A DNA stretch of 42,083 bases. It comes from Acidimicrobiales bacterium. Its GTDB lineage: Bacteria > Actinomycetota > Acidimicrobiia > Acidimicrobiales > RAAP-2. Location: positions 1 through 42,083 of the forward strand of contig JADGOG010000008.1 of the NCBI GenBank assembly GCA_017883065.1. The letters are read 5' to 3'. The notes beneath the pieces are model-generated. The model saw only the letters and a program-made list of their open reading frames with translations, searched no databases and was not told where the DNA came from. Positions 7,722 through 15,697 of this stretch are shown one piece after another. Both the position numbers and the translations under genes were made by a program. Position 1 is the first letter of the stretch, and every line of letters begins with the position of its first letter.

Positions 7722-8648
7722 GTGGCTCTCGCCGGCTACCCACCGGCCCGCCACATCCTGAGTGATATCGGCGTACACATCGAGGTCACCTCGCCGACCA
7801 CCGCCGCGGTCCGCCTCCGGGCCACGCCGCACATTGCCGGAGCCGACGGAGGAGTCCGGGCCGGGGTTCTGGCAGTGCTGGTGGACATCCTGGGAGGGGC
7901 GGTGGCGTTGCGTGCGGTCCTCCCGGACTGGATGGCCACGGCCGATCTCTCGCTCCAACTGGTCGGGTCGGCCACCGGTCCGTTCGTGGAGGCGCGCGGC
8001 GCGGTCCTCCGGAAGGGTCGCACCACTCTGGTCATCGAGGCCCAGGTGGCCAATGTGGACGAGCACGGTGTCGAGGTCGTCGGTGAGGACGGCACCTCGG
8101 GCCCGGTGGCCCTGGCCACCATGACCTTTGCCGTGCTGCCCGGGCGGGCCGAGACCTCGATGCTCGATGTGTCCGACGAGTTTCCGGTGCGCTCGGCCCT
8201 CCTCGGAGACGGCCTCGACCGTCCGGTGGTCGAGACACTGGCCTTCCGGGTGTCCGACGCCGCTTCCGGCACGGTCACCTTGCCGGTGGATGAGTACCTG
8301 GCCAACTCGTTCGGAGCGGTCCAGGGTGGGGTCGTCGCCCTCCACGCAGACGTGGCCACGGTGGCCGCACTCGAGGCGGCCGGGGATGCCGCCCCCGGTT
8401 CGGTGATGGTCGACGGTCTGCAGGTGGCCTACCTGGCCCAGGGACGGGTCGGACCCATCGTCTCAGCGACCACCGTTCTGGCGCCGGTGGCCGCCGACGG
8501 TCCCGGCAGCGCTGTGGTCGAGCTGATCGACTCCGGATCCGACGGGCGGCTGACCACCGTGGTCAACGTGGCGGCGCGGTCGGTCGGCCCGGGGTCGGCG
8601 CACGTGCGTGCATCCGCCGGAGCGTCGCCGGCCGACGGCAGAGGATGA
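7722..8648 (+). CDS. Double-hotdog PaaI/acyl-CoA thioesterase-like protein
   Basis: The 308-residue protein contains two hotdog folds in tandem. The first has GGVRAGVLAVLVDILGGAVA (about 45-65). The second has NSFGAVQGGVVALHADVAT (about 195-213), which aligns with the canonical thioesterase HGG....D helix but has Gln where His or Asn is usual. Such proteins hydrolyse or bind acyl-CoA thioesters, and the loss of that residue could mean a binding rather than catalytic half. Translation starts at a GTG that immediately follows the SDR stop. A second double-hotdog gene follows after one base. The three genes form one operon, probably for CoA-ester metabolism. Confidence 0.8.
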   Translation: MALAGYPPARHILSDIGVHIEVTSPTTAAVRLRATPHIAGADGGVRAGVLAVLVDILGGAVALRAVLPDWMATADLSLQLVGSATGPFVEARGAVLRKGRTTLVIEAQVANVDEHGVEVVGEDGTSGPVALATMTFAVLPGRAETSMLDVSDEFPVRSALLGDGLDRPVVETLAFRVSDAASGTVTLPVDEYLANSFGAVQGGVVALHADVATVAALEAAGDAAPGSVMVDGLQVAYLAQGRVGPIVSATTVLAPVAADGPGSAVVELIDSGSDGRLTTVVNVAARSVGPGSAHVRASAGASPADGRG

Positions 8649-8649
8649 G

Positions 8650-9519
8650 GTGACCGAGCCAGTGGGCGAGCCAGTGGGCGGGCCGGCGACGACGACGGAT
8701 CCCCGACACCACGTCAGTGAGTACTTCCGGCTGGAGCGGTGGGAGATCCCCCCTCCACCGGGAAGCGAGGAGCCGTCGGAGTTCGGCGGCCGGGCCCCGG
8801 TGGATGCTCACCTGCGCGGCTCCGGGGGTGGGCTGCGCATCGGCGGAATCCTCACCAGCGTGGACTCGCTGGGTGGCATCCTTTCGGGGATCTCGGTCCG
8901 GCCCCAGTGGATCGTGACCACCTCGATGATGGCCACCGTCGCCCGCCTCGAGCATCGGGGTCCTCTCCGTCTCCACGGCCGCGTCCTGCGTCGGGGACGG
9001 AGCTCGGTGGTGTCCGCCCTCGACGTGGTGGACGAGGGGTGGGACGACCGGTCGGTGGCTGCAGTGGTCATGACCTGCGCCGTGCTCGACCCCGGCGCCA
9101 TGGACCTCGACTTCGTCCGACCGCTGTCCCTGCCCATGCCTCCGCTCGATCCCGACGCGGCCGCCCCCGAGGAGTTCTTCTGCATTGCGGCCGGGCGCGG
9201 ACCGGTGACCCGGCTCGAGCTGTCCGACCGTCTCCGCAACCCGTGGGGCATCCTCCACGGCGGGGCGGTGGCCATGCTGGCCGACGTGGCCGCGTGCCGG
9301 GCCGTCGAGTCGGCCCGCTTCCCCGGGGAGGGAGGACCGGTGGCCGCCGCCGACACCGTTCTCCACTACCTCAGTCCGGTCAAGGTAGGTCCGGTCGAGG
9401 CCCGGTGCCAGGTGCTCGGACATCGGTTCGACCACCGGGTGGTGCGGGTGGCCATCCACGATGTCGGGGCCGGCGACCGGCTCTGCTCGCTGGCCTCGGT
9501 GACCGTGCTCGCCGTCTGA
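8650..9519 (+). CDS. Second double-hotdog PaaI-like thioesterase
   Basis: This 289-residue protein also has two hotdog domains. The C-terminal one keeps the canonical motif NPWGILHGGAVAMLADVAA, with the His-Gly-Gly and the downstream Asp used by PaaI-type acyl-CoA thioesterases. The N-terminal half (GLRIGGILTSVDSLGGILSG) is degenerate. The GTG start was chosen because it sits one base after the previous stop and overlap is otherwise excessive; the first residues (TEPVGEPVGGP) are disordered. The arrangement suggests that this and the preceding protein are products of one duplication and may form a hetero-oligomer, with this one supplying the active site. The substrate is unknown. Confidence 0.82.
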   Translation: MTEPVGEPVGGPATTTDPRHHVSEYFRLERWEIPPPPGSEEPSEFGGRAPVDAHLRGSGGGLRIGGILTSVDSLGGILSGISVRPQWIVTTSMMATVARLEHRGPLRLHGRVLRRGRSSVVSALDVVDEGWDDRSVAAVVMTCAVLDPGAMDLDFVRPLSLPMPPLDPDAAAPEEFFCIAAGRGPVTRLELSDRLRNPWGILHGGAVAMLADVAACRAVESARFPGEGGPVAAADTVLHYLSPVKVGPVEARCQVLGHRFDHRVVRVAIHDVGAGDRLCSLASVTVLAV

Positions 9520-9522
9520 GGG

Positions 9523-9556
9523 TTGACACTCCGTCAAATGTAGGCTTACCTAATAT
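9523..9556 (+). promoter_or_regulatory. Promoter with IdeR/DtxR-type iron box upstream of FTR1 permease
   Basis: A perfect TTGACA (9523-9528) is followed by the palindrome TAGGCTTACCTA (9541-9552) plus A. This matches one half and the centre of the IdeR/DtxR consensus (TTAGGTTAGGCTAACCTAA) almost exactly. The left half-site is poor. The box overlaps the expected -10 region (TACCTA or TAATAT), so iron-loaded IdeR would block transcription. The downstream gene is an FTR1 iron permease, which fits iron repression well. Confidence 0.7.
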
Positions 9557-9563
9557 TTGAACT

Positions 9564-9593
9564 ATGAGTGACCTGACCACGGCTTCTCGATGA
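9564..9593 (+). CDS. Nine-codon leader ORF overlapping the FTR1 start
   Basis: An ATG just after the iron box opens a nine-residue frame (MSDLTTASR). Its TGA overlaps the ATG of the FTR1 gene in an ATGA arrangement. No strong ribosome site is visible for the leader or for FTR1 itself, so re-initiation after the leader could drive permease translation. No regulatory residue repeat is obvious. It could also be chance. Confidence 0.35.
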   Translation: MSDLTTASR

Positions 9594-10588
9594 TTCCGAC
9601 CTTCGTGATCTTCCTCCGCGAGGGGATCGAGGCGAGCATGATCGTGGCCATCCTGCTGGCCTACCTCGACAAGATCGGGCAGCGCCGGTACTTCCGGGAC
9701 GTGTTCGCCGGCGTCGCCGCGGCCGTCCTGCTGCTCGTCGCCGGTGGTGTCGCCGCCTACCTGTTCATCAAGCAGTACAGCGGATCGACCGCCCAGACGG
9801 TGTTCGAGACGGTCACCTACCTGCTGGCCGCCACCGTCCTCACCTACATGACGTTCTGGATGCAGTCCCACAGCCGAACCATGTCCGCCGACCTCCAGCG
9901 TCGTTCCGAGGAGGCGATCAACGGCAAGGCCCGGTTGGGATTGGGCCTGCTGGCGTTTCAGGCAGTGGGCCGCGAGGGGGTCGAGACGATGGTGTTCACC
10001 CTGGCCATCGTCTTCGCGTCCTCGACCCAGGCGGCTACGAACGCCCAAGGCAACGGGCTCCTCCTCGGGGCGATGCTCGGTCTCGTGGTGTCCCTGGCCA
10101 TCGCCTACGCCATCTTCAAGCTCGGACGCCGCCTCAACCTGGGCCTGTTCTTCCGGATCCTCGGGGTGGTCCTCATGGTGTTCGCCGCCGGGCTGCTGGC
10201 CGACGCGGTCCAGAACATGCAGGAACTCGGTTGGCTGCCCTTCCTCGAGGGGCACATGTGGAACACCAGCAGCCTCCTGAGCGAGCACAGCACCGCCGGC
10301 GACCTGTTCCACAGCCTCCTCGGCTACGCCGACCGCCCCACGGCGCTCCAGGTGATCGCGTGGGTCACCTACCTGTCCGTGGCCACCACCCTGTTCATCA
10401 CCAAGGGCCGGCGGGCCCGACGAGGAGCGACATCGGCCGTACCGACGGATGTCGACATGCCGGCCGGGCCCGAGTTCGGTGTCGTCGTCGGGGCACCGCT
10501 CCCGGACGGTGCGAGCGATGCCCCGCCGGAGGGGACCGACGACGTACCGGATCCCGGGGGCGCGGCGCGGGTGGGCTCCAACCAATAG
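9590..10588 (+). CDS. FTR1-family high-affinity iron permease (EfeU-like)
   Basis: The 332-residue integral membrane protein has both iron-binding REXXE motifs of the FTR1/EfeU family: REGIE at residues 10-14 and REGVE at 128-132. About seven hydrophobic helices span residues 1-275, followed by a charged, proline-rich cytoplasmic tail. FTR1 proteins import iron, usually with an oxidase or EfeO/EfeB partner; no efeO or efeB gene is present in this window. The start MIPTFVIFLREG matches the family N-terminus exactly. The gene lies behind an IdeR/DtxR-like box and a nine-codon leader ORF. Iron-repressed uptake is the likely role. Confidence 0.92.
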   Translation: MIPTFVIFLREGIEASMIVAILLAYLDKIGQRRYFRDVFAGVAAAVLLLVAGGVAAYLFIKQYSGSTAQTVFETVTYLLAATVLTYMTFWMQSHSRTMSADLQRRSEEAINGKARLGLGLLAFQAVGREGVETMVFTLAIVFASSTQAATNAQGNGLLLGAMLGLVVSLAIAYAIFKLGRRLNLGLFFRILGVVLMVFAAGLLADAVQNMQELGWLPFLEGHMWNTSSLLSEHSTAGDLFHSLLGYADRPTALQVIAWVTYLSVATTLFITKGRRARRGATSAVPTDVDMPAGPEFGVVVGAPLPDGASDAPPEGTDDVPDPGGAARVGSNQ

Positions 10589-10641
10589 CGTCGGGCAGGG
10601 TGCCCGACGATCGGGACACCCGAGGGAGCGGAAGGATCTCC

Positions 10642-11541
10642 ATGACCCCAGCACCCAACGACGGCGTCACCCCGATGGACGGCCGGACCGTGATCATCAC
10701 CGGCGGGAACTCGGGGGTGGGCAAGGCGACGGCGACGGCGCTGGCTGCCGCCGGCGCTCGGACGGTGATCACCGCGCGGAACGAATCCCGTGGCCAGCAG
10801 GCTCTGGCCGACATCCGTCGGTCCAGCGGCTCGAACAACGTCGATCTGGTCGTCTTCGACCTGGCTGATCTGGCGTCGGTGCGCCAGGGGGCGGCCGAGT
10901 TGCTGGCTCGCTGCAAGGACGTCCACGTGCTGGTCAACAACGCCGGCCTGGTGCTCTCGGACAGGATCGAGACCAATGACGGCTACGAGTCGACCTTCGC
11001 CACCAATCACCTGGGGCCGTTCCTGCTCACCCAGCTGCTGACCGAACGACTGGTCGGCTCGGCACCGGCCCGGGTGGTCACCGTCTCCTCCGCCGCGCAC
11101 AGTTCTGCCCGGACTGGCCTGGACTTCGACGATCTCCAGTCGGAGCGCGGCTACTCGCAGATGCGGGCCTATGCGCGGTCCAAGCTGGCCAACATCCTCT
11201 TCGCCGGCGAGTTGGCTCGCCGACTGTCGGGCACCGGGGTCACCAGCAACGCACTCCACCCCGGTGTGGTGGCCACCAGATTCGCACAGGACGACGACAC
11301 CTCCGGCGTGATGGCCTTCGGGATCAAGTTGATCAGGCCGTTCATCCTCACCCCCGACAAGGGGGCCCGGACCTCGGTCTACCTGGCGTCCTCGCCCGAG
11401 GTGGCCGATGTGACGGGCAAGTACTTCGTCAAGTGCCGCCAGAAGGCTCCGTCAGCCGCGGCCCGGGACCAGGCTGCCGCTTTGCGACTCTGGTCGATCA
11501 GCGAGGAACTGGTGGGCACGGCTACCGGCGAGGCCCGGTGA
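10642..11541 (+). CDS. SDR family oxidoreductase, retinol-dehydrogenase-like
   Basis: The 299-residue SDR carries TGGNSGVG (20-27), NNAG (99-102), catalytic Ser150, and Tyr177 and Lys181 in YARSK. The wording TGGNSGVGKATA, the THE-like TNHLGPFLLT segment and the YARSKLANILFA helix are typical of the retinol dehydrogenase/WW-oxidoreductase-like SDR group, which in bacteria reduce or oxidise varied lipophilic alcohols. The ATG has a GGAAGGA ribosome site about 6 bases upstream. It follows the iron permease after some 50 bases and may have its own promoter. The natural substrate is unknown. Confidence 0.92.
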   Translation: MTPAPNDGVTPMDGRTVIITGGNSGVGKATATALAAAGARTVITARNESRGQQALADIRRSSGSNNVDLVVFDLADLASVRQGAAELLARCKDVHVLVNNAGLVLSDRIETNDGYESTFATNHLGPFLLTQLLTERLVGSAPARVVTVSSAAHSSARTGLDFDDLQSERGYSQMRAYARSKLANILFAGELARRLSGTGVTSNALHPGVVATRFAQDDDTSGVMAFGIKLIRPFILTPDKGARTSVYLASSPEVADVTGKYFVKCRQKAPSAAARDQAAALRLWSISEELVGTATGEAR

Positions 11542-11566
11542 TCCGGGGCATCACGGAAGCCGGGCC

Positions 11567-12361
11567 GTGACGACCGGCGACGACGACCTCGCCGTGGCCG
11601 TGGCATCCACGGTGGCCGAGGTGGGTACGTGGTTGGCCGCCCAGCAGGTGCATGTCACTCCGTGGAGGACGTGGCCTGAGTTCAGGAACCAGTTCGACCG
11701 TGTCGACTCCCCGGCCAGCGACCGACTGCGCGCCGCACTCGAGCGCCTGCGGCCCGGTGCGGCCTGGGTGGACGAGTTCGAGGTGGACCTGCCGTCCGGT
11801 GAACTCTGGTGCGTCGACCCCATCGACGGTGCGGTCCACTACCTGCAGGGTCTGCCTCAGTGGTCGGTGAGCGTCACCTTGGTTCGCGAGGGCAGACCGG
11901 CTGTCGCTGTCCTCCACGCTCCGCCCCTCGGCGAGACCTATGCGGCTGTGCGGGGCAAGGGCGCCACCCGGAACGGTGCGCCGATTCGACCGTCGGGCAA
12001 GAGCGAGCTGGGGATCGCCGTGGTCGGCACCAGCCATCCCCCCTTCGTCACCGGGCAGCCCGGCGTGGCCGAGGCATCGGGTCGGTCGCTGGCCGCTGTG
12101 CTCGCCAAGGTCGGCGCCGTTCGCAACCTGGGCCCCACGTCATGGCAGATCGGCGACGTGGGCGCCGGTCGGCTGGATGCCTTCTGGCAGTTCGGTCGGG
12201 ACGCCGCCAACCTGATCGGGGCATCCCTCGTGGCCGGTGAGGCCGGTGCAGTCGTCACCGATGCCACGGGTCGGGAGTGGGATGCGGGCGCCGAGAGCTT
12301 CGTGGCCGCGGCCCCGGTGCTCCATGCCCAGCTGGTGGAGATCCTCTCCGGCGTGGTCTGA
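11567..12361 (+). CDS. Inositol monophosphatase-family protein with altered active-site Thr
   Basis: The 264-residue protein has the IMPase fold pattern: metal site motif WCVDPIDGAVHY at 81-92 (Asp84, Asp87), a VDEFE segment at 68-72 in place of the usual GEE, and a C-terminal GRDAANLIGASLVAGEAG with Asp210. In typical IMPases the first motif reads DPIDGTxNF, where Thr helps activate water. Here that residue is Ala89 and the Asn is His91. Metal ligands seem kept, so activity may be altered rather than absent. The start is GTG, shortly after the SDR stop (about 25 bases), consistent with an operon. The substrate could be a sugar phosphate, a nucleotide or another phosphate ester. Confidence 0.83.
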   Translation: MTTGDDDLAVAVASTVAEVGTWLAAQQVHVTPWRTWPEFRNQFDRVDSPASDRLRAALERLRPGAAWVDEFEVDLPSGELWCVDPIDGAVHYLQGLPQWSVSVTLVREGRPAVAVLHAPPLGETYAAVRGKGATRNGAPIRPSGKSELGIAVVGTSHPPFVTGQPGVAEASGRSLAAVLAKVGAVRNLGPTSWQIGDVGAGRLDAFWQFGRDAANLIGASLVAGEAGAVVTDATGREWDAGAESFVAAAPVLHAQLVEILSGVV

Positions 12362-12434
12362 GCGGCAGCGGCCGGTTCGACGTCAATTCGGTGTCCGGAG
12401 GTCCCGGCCCGCGCTGGTGAACGCTCCGACCGAC

Positions 12435-12451
12435 CGGTGCACGGTGCACCG
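12435..12451. repeat. Perfect 17-base palindrome between IMPase-like and HdeD-like genes
   Basis: CGGTGCAC-G-GTGCACCG is a perfect inverted repeat with 8-base arms around one base. It lies about 100 bases upstream of the membrane-protein start. It has no T-tract and its arms are almost contiguous, so it looks more like a protein-binding site than a terminator. No regulator can be assigned. Confidence 0.5.
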
Positions 12452-12552
12452 TTCCCATCCGGTCCCCGTGCGGGCACCTACCCAGTCCTATGGTTGGCCT
12501 GTACGGCAGGGATGCCCGACCAGGGGACCCCTCGAGCGACGGGAAGTGAACC

Positions 12553-13137
12553 ATGGCGAGTGCAGGGGGAGTGGACGTGACACCGGAGGAGCGGGACATC
12601 CTCAGGGTGGTCGGCAAGTCGTGGGGGTGGGTCCTCTTCTTCGGCATCGTGACCTTGATCCTGGGAGCCCTGGTGGTGGCCCGGCCGAAGGACACCATCT
12701 ACGCCTTCGCCATCGTGGTGGGCATCTGGCTGTTCGTCGCCGGGCTGTTCCGGATGGTCGTGGCCATCGCGGACAGCGAGGACACCACCGGCACCCGGTG
12801 GCTCATAGCCGTGCTCGGCCTGCTGTCGGTGATCATCGGCATACTCTTCCTCCGCCACACCCAGCAGACGGTGACCACGCTGGCCTTCCTGATCGGCCTG
12901 TTCTGGGTGGTCGGCGGGCTCATCGAGTTCTTCACCGCCTACAGCGACCACGGGTCACCGGCACGTGGCTTCCGGATCGTGATGGGCGTGCTGGCCTTCG
13001 CCGCCGGAGTGGTCACCCTGGTGGTTCCTCACCTGACCCTGGGCGTGCTGGCCGTGATCATCGGGATCTGGCTGATCCTCTACGGCGTGCTGCAGATCGC
13101 CCTCTCCCTGCAGCTCCGTCACCTGGCCGACGTCTGA
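12553..13137 (+). CDS. HdeD/DUF308-family six-helix membrane protein
   Basis: The 194-residue protein has a short polar N-terminus followed by six hydrophobic helices in three pairs, with the repeated pattern W-x-L...G-I-x-T-L-I-L-G-A. This is the HdeD/DUF308 pattern of acid-resistance-associated inner-membrane proteins, whose molecular role is not established. The ATG follows a GGGAAG ribosome site. It is convergent with the downstream TetR gene. Small inverted repeats in the 50-base gap (for example GCCGG-GAT-CCGGC near 13167) may help terminate both transcripts. Confidence 0.85.
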   Translation: MASAGGVDVTPEERDILRVVGKSWGWVLFFGIVTLILGALVVARPKDTIYAFAIVVGIWLFVAGLFRMVVAIADSEDTTGTRWLIAVLGLLSVIIGILFLRHTQQTVTTLAFLIGLFWVVGGLIEFFTAYSDHGSPARGFRIVMGVLAFAAGVVTLVVPHLTLGVLAVIIGIWLILYGVLQIALSLQLRHLADV

Positions 13138-13189
13138 GTCCCCACCGCTCGAGCCAGGTGCGGCTCGCCGGGATCCGGCTCGCCGGTGG

Positions 13190-13903
13190 TCAGGCGGTCG
13201 GAGCCGACTTCAGGACCGTCGAGTTTCGCATGGCGACCGCCGCCTTGGCCTCACGGGCCTGCACGGCGGTGAGCGGCGCGTGCTCGAGGGGTCGCTGACC
13301 CGGCGCCAGCGCGGAGAGCAGCAGGTCGAGGTGGCGCAGCCACGCATCCGGTGAGACCAGGGCCGTGGCTTCGATGACGCCCCGCTGCGACCAGAACAGC
13401 ATGATCACGTCCTCGTAGACCACATCGGTCCGGACCGCGCCGGCCTGCTGGGCGCGGTCCAGCAACTGTCGGCTGGCCTCCTCGATCAGGTCCCGTTTGT
13501 CATTGGGCGAGTCCCGCCACAGTCGGGTCAGGCAGCCGGCGTGTTCGAACTGGAGCCACCCGACCGCTCGGAGGAACTCGGCGAATCCGTCGGCCGGGCT
13601 CTGGTGCTCGAGCGCCGCTTCGGCCGCCGACAGGACGCTCCCGAGCAGCTCGTCGACCACCGCCTCGATCAGCAGCTCCTTGGTGGGGAAGCGCCGGTAG
13701 AGCGTGCCCACTCCGACCCCGGCACGCTGGGCGATGACCTCGACGCCGACGTCGACACCCTCCTCGTTGAACGCGGCACGGGCCGCAGCGAGGATCTTCG
13801 TGCGGTTGCGGGCCGCGTCCCGACGCAGGACGGGAACCTCGGTGGCAGGCGCCACCTGAGCAGGTGGCGGACCGCCTGCGATGGGTACGGGTCGAATGGT
13901 CAT
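13190..13903 (-). CDS. TetR/AcrR-family transcriptional regulator
   Basis: The 237-residue protein has an N-terminal proline-rich leader and then a TetR helix-turn-helix at about residues 30-80 (NRTKILAAARAAF, VIAQRAGVGVGTLYRRFPTKELL). A helical ligand-binding domain follows, of the type seen with C-terminal SBD-like TetR regulators. Its ATG overlaps the stop of the upstream DHA2 efflux pump in an ATGA arrangement, so pump and regulator form one operon. The likely role is repression of that operon through the palindrome upstream of the pump. The inducer is unknown but is probably a pump substrate. A much longer in-frame extension antisense-shadowing the pump was rejected. Confidence 0.92.
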   Translation of the reverse strand: MTIRPVPIAGGPPPAQVAPATEVPVLRRDAARNRTKILAAARAAFNEEGVDVGVEVIAQRAGVGVGTLYRRFPTKELLIEAVVDELLGSVLSAAEAALEHQSPADGFAEFLRAVGWLQFEHAGCLTRLWRDSPNDKRDLIEEASRQLLDRAQQAGAVRTDVVYEDVIMLFWSQRGVIEATALVSPDAWLRHLDLLLSALAPGQRPLEHAPLTAVQAREAKAAVAMRNSTVLKSAPTA

Positions 13904-15363
13904 TCTTCTGCAATTGTGCCACCTGCGACGAGCGCCAACTCCGCGTTCTGCAAATGGTGCTCGTGGTCGTCCCTGGCCGCGGTCGACGTGGAGGTGGGGA
14001 TGAAGATGGACGCCACGATGGCCACGAGGGTCATGGCGGCCAGGAACGCGAACCCGTAGGTGTACCCCCTGGCGGCCGGGTAGCCGCTGTGCAGCAGGGT
14101 GGAGGTCACGATGCTGGACATCACCGCGGCCCCAACGGCACCGCCGATGGTCCGGATGTTGGCGTTCATCCCGCTGGCCACCCCGGTCTGGGCCGGAGGG
14201 ACCGCTTGGACGATGAGGTTCGACATGGCGGAGAAGGCGAGGCCAAGTCCGACGCCCAGCAGGGTGCTGGCCACATAGATCTCCCACGACTCGGAGTGGG
14301 CGAAGGCCAGCATGAGGTAGGCGCCCAGCGAGAAGAACGACCCGACGATCACCGCCGCCTTGGAGCCGTACCGGGCGGCGATCCGCCCCGAGAGCATGCC
14401 GAAGGCGAACATGGTCACCGTCAACGGCAACAGATAGAGGCCGGACTGGATGATGCTCGCCCCGAACCCGTAGCCGGTGGACTTCGGGGTCTGGAGGAAT
14501 TGGGGGAGGAAGGCGATGACCGAGTACATCCCGATGCCGAACAGGAAGGCGACCAGGTTGTTGGTCCATACCGCGGGGACCCGCATCATGTGCATATCGA
14601 TCAGGGGCTCCCGCGCCCGGAGCTCGACGACCACCCACGCCACGCCGACGACCACGGCGAGGGCGATGAGCCCGATCACCTTGCTCGAGCCCCAGCCCCA
14701 CCTCGGTGCCTCACTGACGGCGACGAGCAGGGCCACCAGCCACCCCGACAGGAGCACGGCGGCCAGCCAGCTGATCCTGCCGGGAGTCCGCACCGGCGAC
14801 TCGGGCACGAACAGGTGGGCGCACACCGCGGCGATGAGTGTGATGATCAGCGGGATCCAGAACAGCCAGTGGTAGTTGAGGCTGTTGACGATCGGCCCGG
14901 CCAGTACGATGCCCGCCCCGCCGCCCACGGCGGCCATTGCGGCGACGACACCCACCCCGGTGGCCACCTTGATGGCCGGGAACTCGTCACGGACGATGCC
15001 GAACGAGAGCGGCAACACGGCGCCACCGATCCCCTGGATGGCCCGGGCCAGGATCAGCACACCGATCGAATGGGCCAGCCCGGCCAGCACTGAGCCGGCG
15101 GCCAGGGCCAACAGGGTTACCACGAGCATGCGCTCCTTGCCCACCATGTCGCCGACCCGCCCGAGGATGGGCGTGAAGATCGACGCGGAGAGCAGGTAGG
15201 CGGTGAGCACCCACGTCGCCGTTCCCTGCGAGGTGTGGAGGTCGTGCTGGATGGTGGGGAGCACCGGTGTCACCAGCGACTGGAGGAGGGCGTAGGCGGT
15301 CACGCCCAGGAGAAGGACGAGGTAGGTGATGCGGTAGTCGGATCGCTTGATCGAACGAATCAT
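13900..15363 (-). CDS. MFS drug efflux transporter, DHA2 (14-helix) type
   Basis: The 487-residue protein has about 14 hydrophobic helices. It carries the MFS loop motif LGRVGDMVGKERM after helix 2 and the motif C-like GGGAGIVLAGPI in helix 5, as in EmrB/QacA-type proton-driven exporters. The start MIRSIKRSDYRITYLVLLLGV sits just before helix 1; a long open extension upstream lacks membrane features and was rejected. The pump's stop overlaps the TetR start. A perfect inverted repeat about 210 bases upstream is the probable operator. The expected job is export of a hydrophobic compound under TetR control. Confidence 0.92.
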   Translation of the reverse strand: MIRSIKRSDYRITYLVLLLGVTAYALLQSLVTPVLPTIQHDLHTSQGTATWVLTAYLLSASIFTPILGRVGDMVGKERMLVVTLLALAAGSVLAGLAHSIGVLILARAIQGIGGAVLPLSFGIVRDEFPAIKVATGVGVVAAMAAVGGGAGIVLAGPIVNSLNYHWLFWIPLIITLIAAVCAHLFVPESPVRTPGRISWLAAVLLSGWLVALLVAVSEAPRWGWGSSKVIGLIALAVVVGVAWVVVELRAREPLIDMHMMRVPAVWTNNLVAFLFGIGMYSVIAFLPQFLQTPKSTGYGFGASIIQSGLYLLPLTVTMFAFGMLSGRIAARYGSKAAVIVGSFFSLGAYLMLAFAHSESWEIYVASTLLGVGLGLAFSAMSNLIVQAVPPAQTGVASGMNANIRTIGGAVGAAVMSSIVTSTLLHSGYPAARGYTYGFAFLAAMTLVAIVASIFIPTSTSTAARDDHEHHLQNAELALVAGGTIAEE

Positions 15364-15448
15364 GGGCTCTTGTCCTGGTAGGTCGGCGGATGGGCGAGGT
15401 GGCGGCCTTGGTGCCGTCACCACTCGACGGGGATGTCGCTGCAGCGGG

Positions 15449-15482
15449 TGCAACGGGACTGCGGATGCAACGGGACTGCGGA
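15449..15482. repeat. Exact tandem duplication of a 17-base unit
   Basis: TGCAACGGGACTGCGGA occurs twice head-to-tail without a mismatch, between the DHA2 pump gene and its putative operator. It lies in the probable 5' untranslated leader of the pump mRNA. Two perfect copies suggest a recent slippage event; a binding role is possible but unsupported. Confidence 0.8.
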
Positions 15483-15575
15483 AGTCACAGGGCTGCGTGT
15501 GCCAGCGAGCCGCCGGGCCACGGCGGCGAGGGGGCGCCGCAGGTACCGGAGTTCTGACTCCGGTTACGGTATCAC

Positions 15576-15597
15576 AAGTGGAATAGGGATTCCACTT
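15576..15597. promoter_or_regulatory. Inverted repeat, probable TetR operator for the efflux operon
   Basis: AAGTGGAAT-AGGG-ATTCCACTT is a perfect inverted repeat with 9-base arms and a 4-base spacer. It is a 22-base site, a size common for TetR-family operators. It sits in a relatively AT-rich patch between the two divisible units, the DHA2-TetR operon and the end of the second MFS gene. It is about 213 bases upstream of the pump start. The nearest regulator gene is the TetR in that operon, so autoregulation is the simplest reading. Confidence 0.6.
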
Positions 15598-15697
15598 ACG
15601 AACTCGTCCAGGGCCGCCTCCTTGTGGCGCAGCCCGCTCACCTGTTGTCCGAGCTGCCAACGGGCCGGCCCGTCGGTGGGCCGGCCGAACTGACGGG

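Noticed and set aside
9380-10654. Long minus-strand frame opposite the FTR1 permease
   Set aside because: The plus strand has both REXXE motifs and membrane helices; the minus product is charged and motif-free.
13904-14701. Upstream in-frame extension of the TetR gene
   Set aside because: It is antisense-free but out of frame with the DHA2 pump, which has clear membrane helices and motifs; the TetR start overlaps the pump stop.
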